DNA of 64,000 nucleotides from Lanius collurio. Taxonomy: Eukaryota; Chordata; Aves; Passeriformes; Laniidae. Below the pieces are notes generated by a model. The model was not told the DNA's origin. It made no database searches and saw only the letters and a program-made list of their open reading frames with translations. This document shows, one piece after another, positions 24,906 through 38,699 of the stretch. The stretch is taken from NCBI GenBank assembly GCA_020086605.1, contig JACBWW010000004.1, positions 15,722,932 to 15,786,931 of the forward strand. The letters are read 5' to 3'. The position numbers and the translations under genes are program-made. Within the stretch, counting starts at the first letter, position 1, and each line of letters opens with the position of its first letter.

Positions 24906-26527
24906 GTCCAAAAATACCCAAATCTGGTCATTTGTTAGCATAGAAACTAATTTTCAATGTTCAGTGTGCCTAAGCACATACATAACTCAGTACCCAATAA
25001 TGCATTTTTTTCTGTTCTGGCCTCAGTTTATGACATTTTTGAATTAAAGGCCCTATAACAGAAGTGATTTATTGATTCCTGAGATGCTTCAGAACGCCTT
25101 CTGTTGAATTGTATATGGAGTATGATCTACAAAGAAGCAATAAGGCTTTTAAGAGGATGCTGGATTTCTCAGTCATTCTAAGTCCAACAAGCTGACACCT
25201 TTCTGACATTGCAGAAAGCACCTGAGTAAGCTCCAGGGATGCCTGTCAGGTTCACAGAGTAAGGAGGCAGAAGCAGAGCACTGTAACCTACAATCATTTA
25301 AAATGGACTGGAGCAATCCACGCAAGATCAGTAACAGACTCAGTGCTATAAACAGAAATGTGGAATGTATTCTTATACATTCCAGAAGTGAAGACACACT
25401 GTAGAATCTGCTATAACTTGTTTCCTTATCTCTTTTTGATGACAAATGGTCTCCATATCATGTATGTTGTAAAGTGAATCAGGTATAAATATAATGTCAA
25501 AATGCTGCCTGAATAAAATTAGAAGATGAGAATAGACATAAACTTCAAAGAAAATCACACACAGCTGTACTTTGTAGCCCAAAAGGCAGCCAAAACTGGA
25601 AAAACTATGGCATATGTTTGCCCTAAATAACCTTTTCTCTTCAAACCATTTGTATCATTTTGGATGAGCATAACATTTCACCCTGGTGTGGACTCTGTTG
25701 TCCACCAGGGATCAGTAATGAAATAATTTTAAAGACACTGCTCTGGTTTAAAGTTAGTAAGGTCAAAGAGAATGCAGAGTAATAAATCCTAAAACTACAA
25801 AACCAAGTAACCACAGAATCTGGTTCTACGTGAAATGCAGTCTTCAGAAACGTGGGGGAGAAGCTACTGACTCTTGCCAGGCCAACCAACTGGATACCAG
25901 TTTTTGCTTTGCAAAAGCAAGAGAAATCATTGACCTGAAAGTATTTAAACTATAATGTTCTACGGGCATAGTTTCTTTAAATCCTGTAAAGCACATGAAC
26001 ATAAAAGACATAAATCAAAACACAACTTCTATACAATTCCATACCTTGCCATTGATTTTAAGTACATATAATTGCTCATCCACTTCAGCAAAAAAAGAAA
26101 AAATATGGAGTGACTGAATGAAATAAATGGATAATTGACAAGTTTGGAAGGGAGACAGATACCTTTCACAGACTTCACTTACATCTCTCCCTGTGCTATG
26201 ATTGGATTTCTAGACTTTAGTCTCAATCTCCCACTCAGTGTTTCCACCTTCAGCCCAAAGCTGTCAAAGTCTTTCTGCTCCTACTGTGCCTCTCCCTCCC
26301 CTGCAGTGAAGTGCTGAAGCTCAGGAGCTTTGGTCTTCTACTTTCAACATTACTCCTCTTTTTCTCTGACCCCCCCCTTCTTCTTTCAGACTCTGAGGAA
26401 AACTGAATGGGTCTTTAATAGCAATGAAGATACTGATTGTGACTCAAACACGAGCTTCTAGATTTGCAGGAGAAAGATTTCTTTAAAGTACACATTATCA
26501 GAAAACATAAAACTTATATGTGAAGAT

Positions 26528-26565
26528 ACAACAACTACTTACCTGAATTTTAACAACAATAATAT
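26528..26565 (-). promoter_or_regulatory. Candidate recursive splice site (YAG|GTAAGT)
   Basis: On the transcript strand, ATTATTGTTGTTAAAATTCAG is followed directly by GTAAGTAG. This joins a U-rich acceptor-like stretch to a perfect donor, the zero-length-exon structure of recursive (ratchet) splice sites known in long neuronal introns. The junction is at 26543/26542, 16.9 kb upstream of the neurexin exon. The pyrimidine tract is only moderate, so it may be just a cryptic donor. Confidence 0.3.
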
Positions 26566-27353
26566 TACCCAAAGTGTCAAATCAGATCAGGATCCTGTTA
26601 TTTATATACTGCAGTATAAACAGGATAAAAGAGACCTTGTTGCAAGTACTGCTGTTTAGGTGAAGCAGCAACATATTTAGTACAGCTGACAAGGAAATAA
26701 CAGCTCAGTTTTATGGTGAGTTATGATGTTAAAAGATCAGCTTTTGTTCTATGCTTGAACAACAAATGCCCTTTAAAAACAACCTCAGAAAAAGAGTAAT
26801 ATCAAAGTATCTGTTTTCAGATAATATTTTTTTTTCTTGCACCTAAATTTCAGGCATACCATGCAGTGCGTGCACGACAGCAAAGCACCCACTGGACACC
26901 TGGGAGGGTGCAGCCCCCACAGAAGGATCCAGGCTTGACATCTGTGCTTCTGAATAGCTAAAAGCAGGGAAATTTCTCACTGCATCAGGAGCGTAGGAAC
27001 AAGAACCTGCAACATCTTCCCAGAGCAGTGCCCCGACTGCAGCCTGCTGTGGTGAGAGAGCCTCTCTCCTCCTTGCATGACAGAACAGGGAGCATGACAG
27101 AACACAGCCTTAGGAAATACCACTTATAGCCAAGATTAATGAAAGAGCAGAGGAAGTATGGGCAGAAAAAGACTGTTTGGCTAAACATGGATTCCTTAAA
27201 CTGAGAGATTTCCAAAGAGGCTAACACTCGGTTTAGGAATGCAGTCAGTGCATGTGTACCACTAACTGAGATTATACCTTAATATTCTACAAAATAACAT
27301 TACCAAAGATTGTACTCATATTTGTAGAGCCTTCTGACAAGAACAACTTCAGG

Positions 27354-27390
27354 AAAAAAAAAAAAAAAAGAAAGAAAAGAGAGAACAAAA
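27354..27390 (+). repeat. Poly-A / A-rich tract
   Basis: Sixteen A followed by GAAAGAAAAGAGAGAAC. No element body is recognised upstream. Confidence 0.85.
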
Positions 27391-30300
27391 ATGTAATTGC
27401 CTGCCTATCAGCTCCACTATCATAATTACTTTCAAACTCTTGACATGGGTTGAATCAGATGAACACCAAATCAATTTTTGCAGCCAGCAATCATTGCGTT
27501 CTTAGCTCACAAATTAAAATGTCATTGGTAGACTGAGTAGAAAATAATGCCTGTTTCAGTATTTTATCCTGCAGAGAGAGCAACATCTTTCTGCTTCTGT
27601 TTCAGAGTGCAGCTTGTATATCTTTAAGCCCTGTAAAGTACATTACAGTCATGTAATTCAAACCAAAGTTTGCACAGCTGGATCCCACACAGGAAAACAC
27701 AAGAAATCATACACTGCCTACAGAGTGGGGTAGCGTTATCCCCCTGGGTATCCAGAGCCCCATTCTAGGTGTGGGGAGATGGTGACATGAGTTTTTGTCT
27801 TGCATCTGCACAACAGCAGCATTGCAGCATTAGGGATTTGCTGGCTGCACACTAGTTCAGGGGAGGAAGTGCCTTAAGCCTCCACTGCACTGTCCTCACC
27901 TTCCTCCCTTTCTGACCTGCAGTGAACCTCATCAGGCTAAAGCAAGTGTAGAGGGCTCCCCAATACAAGGAAAATTCTCAAGAAAGCTCCAAATTTTAAG
28001 GCCAGAAACTATTCACTGTTGTAATTTCTTTAAGGAATAAAGTGATCAGATTAAATTTATGAGCCATAGCATATGTTGAAACCTGATCCATAATAATAAG
28101 GTGCTTAATTTCAAATTACCTTTTGTGTCTCATTTCTGAGTCTAAGTAGGCATAATTTAATGGGTTGTTCTGTGCCCAGTACCTTGCCTATCACCTTTCA
28201 CTCTCTATTTTTAACCACAAACTCTGCAGCTGAGGGTCACAGAACCAGGCCACTGAGTTTACTTTTCCTATAACTGTAGTTACCAAGATATCTCATTGTT
28301 TTCTCCTTTTTAGAGGCTTTTGCACTTTACATAACCCTTAAGTGCATTTTTTAACTTACAGCATATTGCCTAATCTTTACCTAATGATTGAGATAAATTT
28401 TTCTCATATAACGTGACTAGACAAGCCTCAAATAACCTGTTTTTACTCTGAACTAACTCTAGCATCATACTTACTTTCCAAAAGATAAAACTTCAAGCAC
28501 CTTCCTCTCTCACACACCCCAGCAGGAAAGAAGCCATGAAGACCAACACTGGCTGAATTCCCAATTGCTCCAAAATTCTCCTCCAAAGCTACATCTCCAA
28601 ATACCAATGAACAAGACATCCAGCCCTACTAGCAAATCCAGCTGATAATTTTAAATGCATTTCTGTTACAGCCAATGTCAGTATTCAGAGTTTTGCCTTA
28701 AGGGATATCTTTGAAGAGTTCAGGATTTTTCTTCTGCTCTTTCTAGCCTTCAGAAGCTGAGCTATAAACCCATTGAAACCTGAATATAAAGTACTTCCTT
28801 ATTTAGTAAAAATAGGATTGCCTATCACTTCAACCCAACCAGCAGCCAGTACATAGTGAAAGTCTCCTCTCTTCCCTAGAGCTGATTGCTTCTCTGGTTC
28901 AGAAAGAGAAATTTGACTTTAAGTGGAATGGCTGACTCTTTACCTGATCAGTAGGGTAGTTTGACCTCACAGGATGTGATTAGCCAAAAGATCAAAAGGT
29001 CTTGTATGTTTATCAGTAAGTTGCCTGCTACTGTCTGCCATGGGGAACTCGGCATCTTTGTGCAAAAGCTTTCTGCCTAGCTGTGCCACCACCTAAGAGC
29101 TGACAACTGATCACACTGGAGCTCAGCAGAGCTGAGACAGGAGCAGTCTCATATCTCTATATTGTCATTAGTACAGTACCAAAATGGCAGTAGGTGCAGA
29201 CTCATCAGGTACACAAATCACAGAAAAACCAGAAGGAACTTCTAAAGGCGCTGGAGACAGTACTCAGCTACTTCAGTTCTACATCATGTAAAGCCATGAA
29301 TAAACTTACCCTTCTAGACCTCATAATCCAGATGACTCCTATTTTGGATAGAAACCCATTTCTAACTTCCAGCTGTAGCTTATTCACAGTTGGGTACCAG
29401 CCGTTTTGAGCCATGCAGCTCTTTTGTTTAAATAAATAGTTTCCCATTCTCCTCTTGTAAACACAACATACTTTCAGAGAGCAATTATCTTTTATTCTTT
29501 CAGTATGCAAGCTAAAGAAGCTAAATTGTGAAATATTTCTTCTACTAAGACTGACTCCCAATTCACAATTTGTACCTCAAAAACTTCTCTGTACCGGTGC
29601 AAAGTCCTTCCAGTCATTCTGGAACATGAGCAGATATGCTCTGAAACAGCACTGAGCAAACTCTGGGTTTTTTTTTTTTATAAAATTCTTTAAAGAACAA
29701 TTCTGCTGTAGTAAAACAGTGGCATGTTTGTGTGAAGAGGTTTGCAAATTCTTTACTTTCACAAGTAGAGGACTACAGCCAATTATGTTCTGTCAGATAG
29801 AAAACCAGGTTTGCTACCAGTTTTAACTCAGTTGCCATTCAGAGACTACCAAAAAATCTGACACCAGTTCATAAGGGAGGGACTTCTAAGGGCTTAAATG
29901 CAATGAGGCTTAAGGATCAGCCCAACATACTCTTCAGCGAATTCAATGCAGACCATCTGCATTGGAATGGCTGGAAACAAAAATTTGTGCCTCACTTGAG
30001 CACAGGAGGAAGTAAAGAGATCAAGCTGAGAAAAACAGGCAGTTTCTTTTCAAAGTGCCATCTTTTATCTCTGAAGAAACACAAAAACTGGAACTGGTAA
30101 CTGTCTCAATATGTTATCAGTTATAATAACTACATTACAGAGATGTGATATAGAGTAAGTCCTTGGAAATTCCAAACTTACAAATCAAATATAATGAATA
30201 AACGAGAAAGCCCCACGTTTCATTTCAATTCTGCTCTCCTTATCTGCCATGCTAATATTTAGAAAGTAATTATTGCTCTTGATGATTAAACTTTTTTTCT

Positions 30301-31823
30301 CTTCTTGAAATGACTGATTTTTCTTTTGAAGTCTGCATCACCCTGAAGGGAAAATACATTTCTCAGCAGATTGTTTTCCTTTTTGCCTAACAAGGAAAGG
30401 GGATTAGAAAAATTAGAATAAATTGACAATAAAAAGAAAAAGGGGGGAAGGGGAAGAATGAGCAATGAAAGACAGGCCTTTTTTTTTCTTTTTTAATGAG
30501 GATTGTCTTTGGGAATTCATGAATGGAAAGAAGTGAAAAATTATGAGCTCATCACATAGGGCAAGACACCTCATACCTGCAATCTGGAGTTCCTATAATG
30601 AGGTGAATGGGCACTGCTGACAGCTCATTGCTGGAGAGAGGTTAAAATGACTTCTGCATCACAAGGCCAGGCATTTTCATCACACCACATTACACATAAA
30701 TTTTTTTGCAGCATTATTGCAGCTGGGCTAGTTCTCTAAAGCAAGCACAAATGTATCTGGGATGGTGGAAGACCCCCACAGTATTCCTGGGATGGGGGAG
30801 TAAATCCTTGCTGCTAATGAGAGATGAACAGGACTCCTGAACCTTCTCGGACTCAAGGCTGTTTGTTGCTGTCTTATCAGTAAAGCACTAATTGGCACCA
30901 TAGCATGAAGCTGAGAAGATGCAAAAGTCATGGTACAAAAAATCCACTGCCCTTTTATAGACACAACAACCAATTATACATTATTTTTATTTTTCTACCA
31001 ATGCCCAATGAATACTTGGACACGCAGACAGGAACTGTGGCAATTTTTAACCAATTATTTTATGCTACCAATACTGCAAAATATGGAGTAGGTGAAGAAG
31101 AAGGTAGAAAAAGGACAACAATCCTCCATCTTGGTCTTTTCTGCTTTATATACTTACTATACTAAAAAACCCTAAAAACTCAAAGATTTTCATCTTGCAA
31201 CAAACTACATATTATACAGCCACCTCACACCTTTGTAAATTCTAACTCATTCTAAAGGCTTAATAGCCTTTTCCATGGACAAAAGATAAAAGCAGTGTTG
31301 TACAGGGGGGTGTACAAGGGGGTATAAACGCCTCAAATAAGGTAGGGAAATGTTCTCTGTATTCTGGACTCCCACAGTATCTTATCCCAGAGTCTGACTG
31401 TCATGACCAAGTTTATCTGGGCTGGAGAGAAATGTAATAATGAAGTGAGGTGAGTGAACTTAGATGACTGTATAATTTATCAAATAGAAAAAGATTAAAC
31501 TATGGAAGTTTAACTAGAGACTCATGCATTCCCCATAATAAAAGGCAAAGTAAATATAAATTAATATACTGTAGAATACACCAAAAGAAAAATATAGACC
31601 TATGTGATTTCTCATTCTGTCAGCTTCTCCCATTAAACTGATATAATGAGACATTGGGGTTTTTGGACGTGTGGTACACTGAAAACATGAGTGAAAATCT
31701 CTAAGAATCAAAGCCCATACATAGGAATGTAGTCACCACCAACTCATCCCCTCCAAACCCCTGAAATCAGTCTATGCATGCAAATTAACTTGGCCAATGT
31801 TGTATGGAAACTTATCACATAAT

Positions 31824-31935
31824 TTGTTAGCATGGCTCATACTGCTGCAATGTGAACACCCTGGTGCTAAGTTAATTGTTGGACTTGATGACCTTAGAGA
31901 TATTTTTCAACCTTAACAATTCTTGGATTCTCTGA
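31824..31935 (+). mobile_element. CR1 LINE 3' end, short
   Basis: TTGTTAGCATGGCTCAT... then TTGTTGGACTTGATGACCTTAGAGATATTTTTCAACCTTAACAATTCTTGGATTCT matches the CR1 terminus 'ggttggacttgatgatcttagaggtcttttccaaccttaatgattctatgattct'. Only about 110 bp remain. Confidence 0.85.
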
Positions 31936-32100
31936 TTACTGCACTCTGGTCTTGCAGAATAGCAAGCATAAGATGTGCACTGTTATAGGTGACAGACACT
32001 TTCCCTGTAATCCCTATATGAGGCTGAAAATGTTGAAACTAATACTTCAAAGCACTCTTTGGTAAGAGTACTCAAAATACCATATGATAAAGACATTTCC

Positions 32101-32179
32101 TTTTTTTTTTTTTTAAAAAAAAATCTCAAACCCCAGACTCATATGTGGTTGTTTCTAGGGGAACAAAAAAAAAAAAAAA
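32101..32179 (+). repeat. T14-A9 and A15 homopolymers
   Basis: A run of 14 T is joined directly to nine A (32101-32123), and 15 A follow at 32165-32179. The T-to-A junction is a self-complementary foldback. No flanking element is recognised. Confidence 0.9.
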
Positions 32180-32559
32180 TGGAAAAGGCATGAGGTGTTA
32201 GAAGATGACATACTGACTGTGATTCCCAGCTAAACTCTCTGATAGCTGCTGAAGCAGCTACTCAAGCCAAACTATAATTCACAGAAACAAGCTGGAGGAG
32301 AGCCAGCTCTGGATGAAGTGATTGGCTTATTTTGGAATATGAAGTGTTTCCTCTTGACAGCAAGCCATGTTGACTGTCCTTGGGGAGATGCTAAGAAGAA
32401 ATCTCGATCAGAAGTGAGACAAAGCATCAGTATTGGGTTGTGTGATGGATGGCCGTTCAATGCCTTTTATCTGCAAAATAGCTAGGTAATATCTGCAATA
32501 AAATAGATGTCTTCAGTTGCTAAAGAGGCTAAACATGCATTTCTTGGCATTGTTAGTGT

Positions 32560-32745
32560 TTGGTAAATCATCAGCAAGTTTTGTCATTGTCATCTCCTTT
32601 ATTTTAAATACACTGCTTTTGAAGTTAATAAAATGACTTGTTTCTCCCTTGTGCTGGACCATTTGCATAATTATAAAGAGGGTTCATGAAAGAGAGTCAA
32701 TGAGATAATTCCCACATGCAAATTAAAGATCTTTCAATTAACATG
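32560..32745. promoter_or_regulatory. Candidate conserved noncoding block with inverted octamer pair
   Basis: The exact octamer ATTTGCAT (32661-32668), followed by AATTAT, and its reverse complement ATGCAAAT (32716-32723), followed by TAAAG, face each other 47 bp apart. ATGCAAAT is the POU-domain site. The block is non-repetitive and AT-rich. A single octamer is expected a few times by chance in this window; the paired arrangement is what drew attention. Confidence 0.3.
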
Positions 32746-32749
32746 GCAG

Positions 32750-35700
32750 GACGTGTGTGAAAACCATGCTAATGTAGCAGAAGATATCCCTAGTGGCAGT
32801 TCAGTAATCTGCTTGTATGCTAAGGCATCTCTTTGTCTCTCTTTCCTTCATCACTGGTGGCCTCTGCTTGGCCAAGAGGGTGGTGGAACACAGCATAAAA
32901 AAGGGTTTACAAGAGATTTTTTTCTACAGTGCTACTGGTGGTGTGGGAGAGCAGTGCCTTAATCTTGTTTCAGACAAAAGTCAAGTTGATTGATTATAAA
33001 ACTGTGTCTCTTCATTTCAGGAAAAAAATTTAAGAAGGGTCTGCTCTCCAGAAAGCTTTTTCATTCACAGATCAATTTGCTTACAGTACCCCTTGTGAAA
33101 GGTGACTTCCTTCTCTTGTCTTCAGTAATAATATACACACAACTTTCATAAGGCTTTCCTGTTTCTCTACTTGCAAGTAATGGCCCCTCAGAACAACTAC
33201 TGAAAAGTGGGTATGTGTGGAAAAGGACACTGGATACTTGGTAACACCGTCGGTTATACCTGATAAAAAGCACTGAAGTCACATCTTTAGATTTCATATA
33301 TACAAGCTGGTCATCAACTTCAAAATCGGAATTTAATATTTCCATGAGTATAACGATGCTAGATGGTCCCTTTATGGAAGCAGTACATCTTTCCCTCAAG
33401 CTCAGGAAACATTAAAGACCAGATATCTGAAGACAGATTCTTGCTTGCTACTGTGGCACCCTGCTAACTTTCTAATCACTGAATAAATTTTCAAAAGCAG
33501 CTCTTACACAAGAGAAGTAATGTCTCTGTGTCTTCTAGCAAAACGAACAGAACTGTATCATTTCACGTGCTAGCTGCTCCTTACTCCTGAATTGGGACCT
33601 GAATTAGGACTCTGCACGTCTGGAAATCAACAGTCCCTTTGTGAGCATGTCAGAACTCTCCCATGACACTATCTGCTTTACTGCCATCACTCTGATACCT
33701 GTAATAGCCATAAAACTGCTTCTCAGGGAAAAACTTACTGTTTGCCTTAAAAAAACCCCAGTAAGCAAAACCCTGAAACCTGCAGTTTGCTCTAGGTAGG
33801 AATAATTCACTAGAATATGCATTTATTTGGATGATGAAGGCATGTAATAGCAGTGACTGTCACAAACTCCCAACTATTTTAAAGAAAGCAAGAAATTTAT
33901 CTTTGCTGAATGCATTCAAACTGTGTTTTTTTAAAGCCACAGACACTCTCTAACTAAAGGAATATGAACTTCACAAACAGGAAAAATCTCTTACCACCAA
34001 ATCACGAGGATGAACTGGTAGTGGCCTCGGTATTAGTATCTCTCTCTCTCTCTCTCAATTTTATTAATTTCATCACCAGCCCACAGGATATCATTTTAGG
34101 TACTCTGCTTCCCGCTACTGAAGTATTGTGGAGCACAACCTGATTTCATGGATTAAGTACAAAACTGAGAATCATGAACATTTCTGTAAGGCCAACTGCT
34201 TTTTCCCTGGCTTCTGCACCATTGTGGCATGGCAGACCTAATCCCTCTCATCACCACTTCAGGGGCAAATCACTTTGCCATTCAGGTCTTAGAGTTCAAA
34301 ACTCACAGGCAGAATAGGGTTGCAAATGAATCCAACTGAGACTCAAGCCTTGGAGAGCTGCTAAGTTTGCAAGGAAGCAACTGTAGCTCCCACATTGTGC
34401 ATATAACCTCCAAGTCTTTGGAATTTTCATCCACCTACCAACATTTAAGAAAAAAAAATGGTAATAGCAAAAAGCTGCTGTATTCGCATTCCCATGCCTC
34501 TGGATTTGACCAGTTTATAGAGTAGTACAAACAGATCAACAGTTTTAAATGCTATTTTTGTGGTAGCAAATAAAAATCAGGAGTTCATTCTCAGCAGGCT
34601 ATTCGTTTTATAATTATTATTAATACTAGTTGTTTTATTATGTAGCACTAGCTAAGTAAACTCAAGCTTTTTCAGCACATTTTAGCTTTAACGAAGCAAT
34701 TACTTGAGTCAAAATCATGTATCAAACTGAGCAGCTTCTAGCAAGAATTGTATTTCTGTCTTCAAGTCTTTGTTTTTCAAATAGTAAGGCATAATAACTT
34801 CTTGAAGAATTAGTAATCAATGTGTCACTCCTCTAAGTAATTATTTTACTTGAAACAAGTAATAAGCCTGCGTTCCCATTTGAGAGCACATGTAATTGCA
34901 ATGTATTGTTAATTCTACAGTCTTTTGTACAGAATGAATACTCAACTTTAATAATCATAGGAAACTATCAAACTATCTCTAGTCTATGTTCTCTAGAAAA
35001 AAAAAGAATGAAAAGAGGTTAGCACTCTGAGTATCTTTTAAAGTTTCAAACTTCAGAGAAAAACACACTTCACTGAAATGCACTCTATGTGTGGTATTTG
35101 TGTGTATACTCAGCATGTCCTAAGGTTTTGTTTGTTTGTTTCCTTTTTTGAAAGACAACTACATGCCTAGTAGAACTTAGAATCAAATGTGCTTCTATCT
35201 TTATGCTTGTCTCTCAATTGCATTTGCTGACCTACAAGGAGCAGGGCACGAGACCCTGCCCCAGCTTCACTGCCTTTAAAGTGAAGAAAACTAAAACCAG
35301 CTGCAAAGAGCATTAGTGTCATGAGTGATTGTTTGCTAAGTGCTTTAAGATCAGTAATACATGATTTTTGGGAAGTGCAGAGCATTACTTGTTTCTAAAA
35401 AATAATATTAAAATGCAATATGATTGAACTTTTCAGATCAATATATGTCTTAGAAAAACATTGGAACTTGAAGTTGCATTTTTGAAATGAATTTTCACAC
35501 TAAATGAGATATTTTACACTCTACATAAACACTATAGTTGAGTATGAGACATGACTTCCATTCTCAGAGGTGTTCAAGAGCTGATACATATGGCCCTAAG
35601 AAAACCAGTATCACCAGACCTGCTTCGAAAAGGCTGATGGTTGAGCTCCTTGTTAGTAAGAGCCTTCCTGGACTGGCCTGACTATTCTGCATTTCACAAG

Positions 35701-38530
35701 CGTGAATCTCATATGAGCACAGAAATGGATAGGACAACAGTGAAACCTTCAGTGTAAACAGCACTTGGCAGCACACAGGATGCAGCCAAGGCTGAGCTCT
35801 GAGCCGGTTCTGGTGCAAAGGTGATTATACACATTACCTCATGACTGTGCCTCTGTGAAGTCTTTCCTCACAGCTGGACTTTATCTGTGGGCATTGTCCT
35901 GTGTTAAAGCAGGCAGATGGCTTTTCTGCTGGAGTGAGCTCAGGGAACAAGCACAACTGTCCACACCTGGCTGTGCAGCGCTGCCTGTAATGTCTCCCAC
36001 CACTAGAGAAAAGTGCCATTTATCCCAGACTCCAAAAGTACAGGTGTCACTGCTGTGCCTCTCTCATCGCCTCTCACAGCCCCCTGCTTTCAGCTCCGTG
36101 CTGGGGCTTGAATTAATTGCTGACAAAGAGAGAACTGCAGCTCGTCAGCCACCAGGAAAGCCTGTGATCACTCATTATACACCACTGACACAAGACCAAA
36201 ATGAAACCAGGGCTCCAAGCTGGACATTTATGTCATTGCTCCTATTTTGTCTGTTTGTTTGTTTGTAGTTTAATGCCTGTGTGGTTGATTTGAGGGCGAT
36301 AAATAGCTTTTTGAGAAAACTAATTTGTACACAGCTGCAATTAATCAGAGTGCAGGGAAGAGTGCACCAGAGCTGAACACCCTGCTGAAACAGATGGTTG
36401 TGCTGCCGCCACACACTCCTGCATTCCTGTGAAGGTTAAGCCAAATTGCAGAGCCCTGGGAATTTGAGCTCGCACACATGCTGGCTCTACCCACATCGGG
36501 TCTGTTAGGGAAAAGCTTGAATGATTTTCACCTGGAAGCCTCCTGGGGCTTGCAGCCATTAGTTGAGAAGTTTAATAACTGCTGGCAGGGGAAAAAAGCC
36601 TTCACCAGAAACAAGCAATTCACTGAACTTTTCCAACTGCACAGCTGAAATTTAGTATCTGGTCCTGTTCCTGACTGCTTTCCTTATATTGCCTGATCCT
36701 CAAAACTTTCATGGTATGAGAGCAAAAAGATAGCAGCCAGATGGCAGCTGCTGTTTACAACAGAGAAACCTGATGAGGATCCAGTAGTTTTAGTGGTTCC
36801 TACTGGATTCCATCTGAATGCAACAAGAAGTTAATATTTCCAAGGACAGAGAAGCTGAGGTGCACAGAGCGAGGTGTAATGTTTTAAAGCTTCTGGATTG
36901 TGGAGTGGGTTCCTGTAAATTTTGGGGACTGATCTGCAGTTGAACTAAATGATGTGCTGATTCAAATGAAAACTGTGAATGCTGCTGCCAAACAGAACTT
37001 CTCTGAAATGAGAGAAAAAATTTACTCTGAGGGATCCATCACTCTCAGGGCATGCAATGGCTTGTAAGATGGTTATTAATTAGGTTATTCACCATTTGCC
37101 TGAGGTGTACCCCCAAGAGTTACCAGGAAGAGGTTTAGCACTCACTTTAAAAAAGTTGTCAGTTAAGACAAAAAAACCCAGATGAAATCCAGAAAGATTA
37201 TGTTTGAATCCTGAACCCCTTCTTAATACATAGCTGCTCTACATACTCACTAGAAGATGACTAATATCCTTTAAGTATTACTGCTCAACTTGAATGCAGA
37301 AGAACAGTGACTGTGTAAATGCCACAGCTATTACGAGTGAGTCTTCAAAGGTCAGAGTAAGAGGTCCTCCCACATGGGCCATTATATTATGAAGATAGTC
37401 CCAAAAGAGGCTAGTGGGAGATATACCAGAAACAAAAGACCTCTGCTTTAATGTTGTTGATTTCAAAAATGCTAGAATCAATTTTCATGACTTGATTGAG
37501 AAACAAAAGGCAACAGGGAAGCCAAGTTCTGACTGTAGGGGCTTGCTGCAGCTATGGGAAGAGAATTTCACTTTACTCCCCATTTTCCTTTCCTGTGCAA
37601 ACACATACAGCCCATCAGCAATGCTTTGAATAAGGCAAGCATTTGTAAAAGCAGGTGGCCAAGGAGTTAAAACCTATAAATGTTCCTCCACTAAATTCAC
37701 ATCAGATAATTAGTGTCAGGTTTCTACTTCTTTCTTCCTTGCAAACTCTTCAATAGCTTCAATAATTTGTCATTATCTTGAAAAGGAGAGATGAGTAAAA
37801 GGACACTCAAAAACGGTTGCTTAAAGACATAAGCACTGAGGCATGCACTTGGGTAATTCTAGTAGCAGGGCAGAAAAACATCTGCATAGATCTTTAAGGA
37901 GACTGAACTTGTGAACCTCTGAGTTTAAAGGCTTTTTATGATTCTGCACAAGTTGTGTGCTTTTCCTTCTGGCCAGAACCTTGCTTTCCTAAGAAACAAA
38001 AGTAATTACAGTGTTGATTCCAATAAACTCACAGAGAGTGTCATTATTTCTCTCCTTTACACAAAGTACATGCAAATGTATTCAACAGGCTATTGTCTTT
38101 GTTGCAGGCAAGAAAAAGGAGTCACCATTTCAAGATTAATCATAACAGTGGAGATGAAAAAAAAAGCAAGGCCCAGAGTTTGATGATTGACATTTCTGAA
38201 GGTAGTAAGATGTAGTTTAGAGCTGAGAAACTGAGAGGATTTCTATGCGGGCAATAACAACTGCACATGCAACATCAGCTGAGAAACCAGAAACCCAAGT
38301 AGGACTTCCCATGACACTTTAGCAAGGATAAAAAGCTGTGTTATTGCAGACCTTACAGAATAGGGGCATAGTGTCTTCTATGTTATTAAAGTCTGCAAAA
38401 CACAAAGCTATAGATCAAGTAAAATTTGTTATTTCAGTAAGAGACAGAAGTCCAGAATTCTAGTTTCTGCTGCTGGTTCTCATATTAGACTTTACCTTAG
38501 AGGGGCACCACTATTATAGCATCTGACCAA
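32750..38530. other. Unique intron without recognised gene
   Basis: Contains the (TC)9 tract, short GTTT repeats at about 35133 and 36251-36266, and no identified transposon. A plus-strand frame at 35855-36268 stays open for 137 codons but has no recognised domain and is about what chance gives over 64 kb. The stretch 36090-36360 and the stretch 34590-34800 look non-repetitive with homeodomain-like TAAT cores. Confidence 0.5.
34039..34056 (+). repeat. (TC)9 microsatellite
   Basis: Nine uninterrupted TC units; GA on the transcript strand. Likely length-polymorphic. Confidence 0.95.
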
Positions 38531-38534
38531 ATTT

Positions 38535-38690
38535 TATGTTTTATCCTCATAACTGATATAAAAACTATTAACCCCACTTTCAGAAGGCACTAAAGGCACC
38601 AAAAGGCTATCTTCCCTAAGATCATACGGGAAATTCATAACAGGAATGAACTGACCCAATTCTCCCAAGACTCACATTTTGAATTTTCTT
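38535..38690 (-). mobile_element. MIR-like SINE fossil, reverse orientation
   Basis: TTATCCTCATAACTGATATAAAAACTATTAACCCCACTTTCAGAAGG..., CTTCCCTAAGATCATACGGG and TGACCCAATTCTCCCAAGACTCACA track the reverse complement of MIR: 'attatccccattttacagatg...cttgcccaaggtcacac...gaacccaggtctcctgactc'. Order is preserved over about 150 bp. Confidence 0.7.
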
Positions 38691-38699
38691 CTTTGCTCA

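Larger units (their letters stand above)
25000..31820. other. Mostly unique intron
   Basis: Apart from the splice-like site near 26.54 kb, an A-rich tract at 27.36 kb and a purine-rich/poly-T patch at about 30430-30500, I see no gene, RNA or transposon. The stretch 27395-27600 is non-repetitive with several TAATT and ATCAATTT sites and may be conserved noncoding sequence, which is only a guess. Confidence 0.5.

Noticed and set aside
26500..26620. Possible coding exon ending at the 26.54-kb donor
   Set aside because: The frame reads FDTLGNIIVVKIQ before the donor, but a TGA lies just upstream with no acceptor AG between, and the peptide matches no neurexin exon I know.
34235..34300. Another MIR-like core (GGGGCAAATCACTTTGCC)
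   Set aside because: Only a short phrase matches and the flanks do not follow the consensus.
35855..36268. Plus-strand open frame of 137 codons
   Set aside because: No recognised domain, no splice or promoter context, antisense to the neurexin gene, and a length expected by chance in 64 kb.
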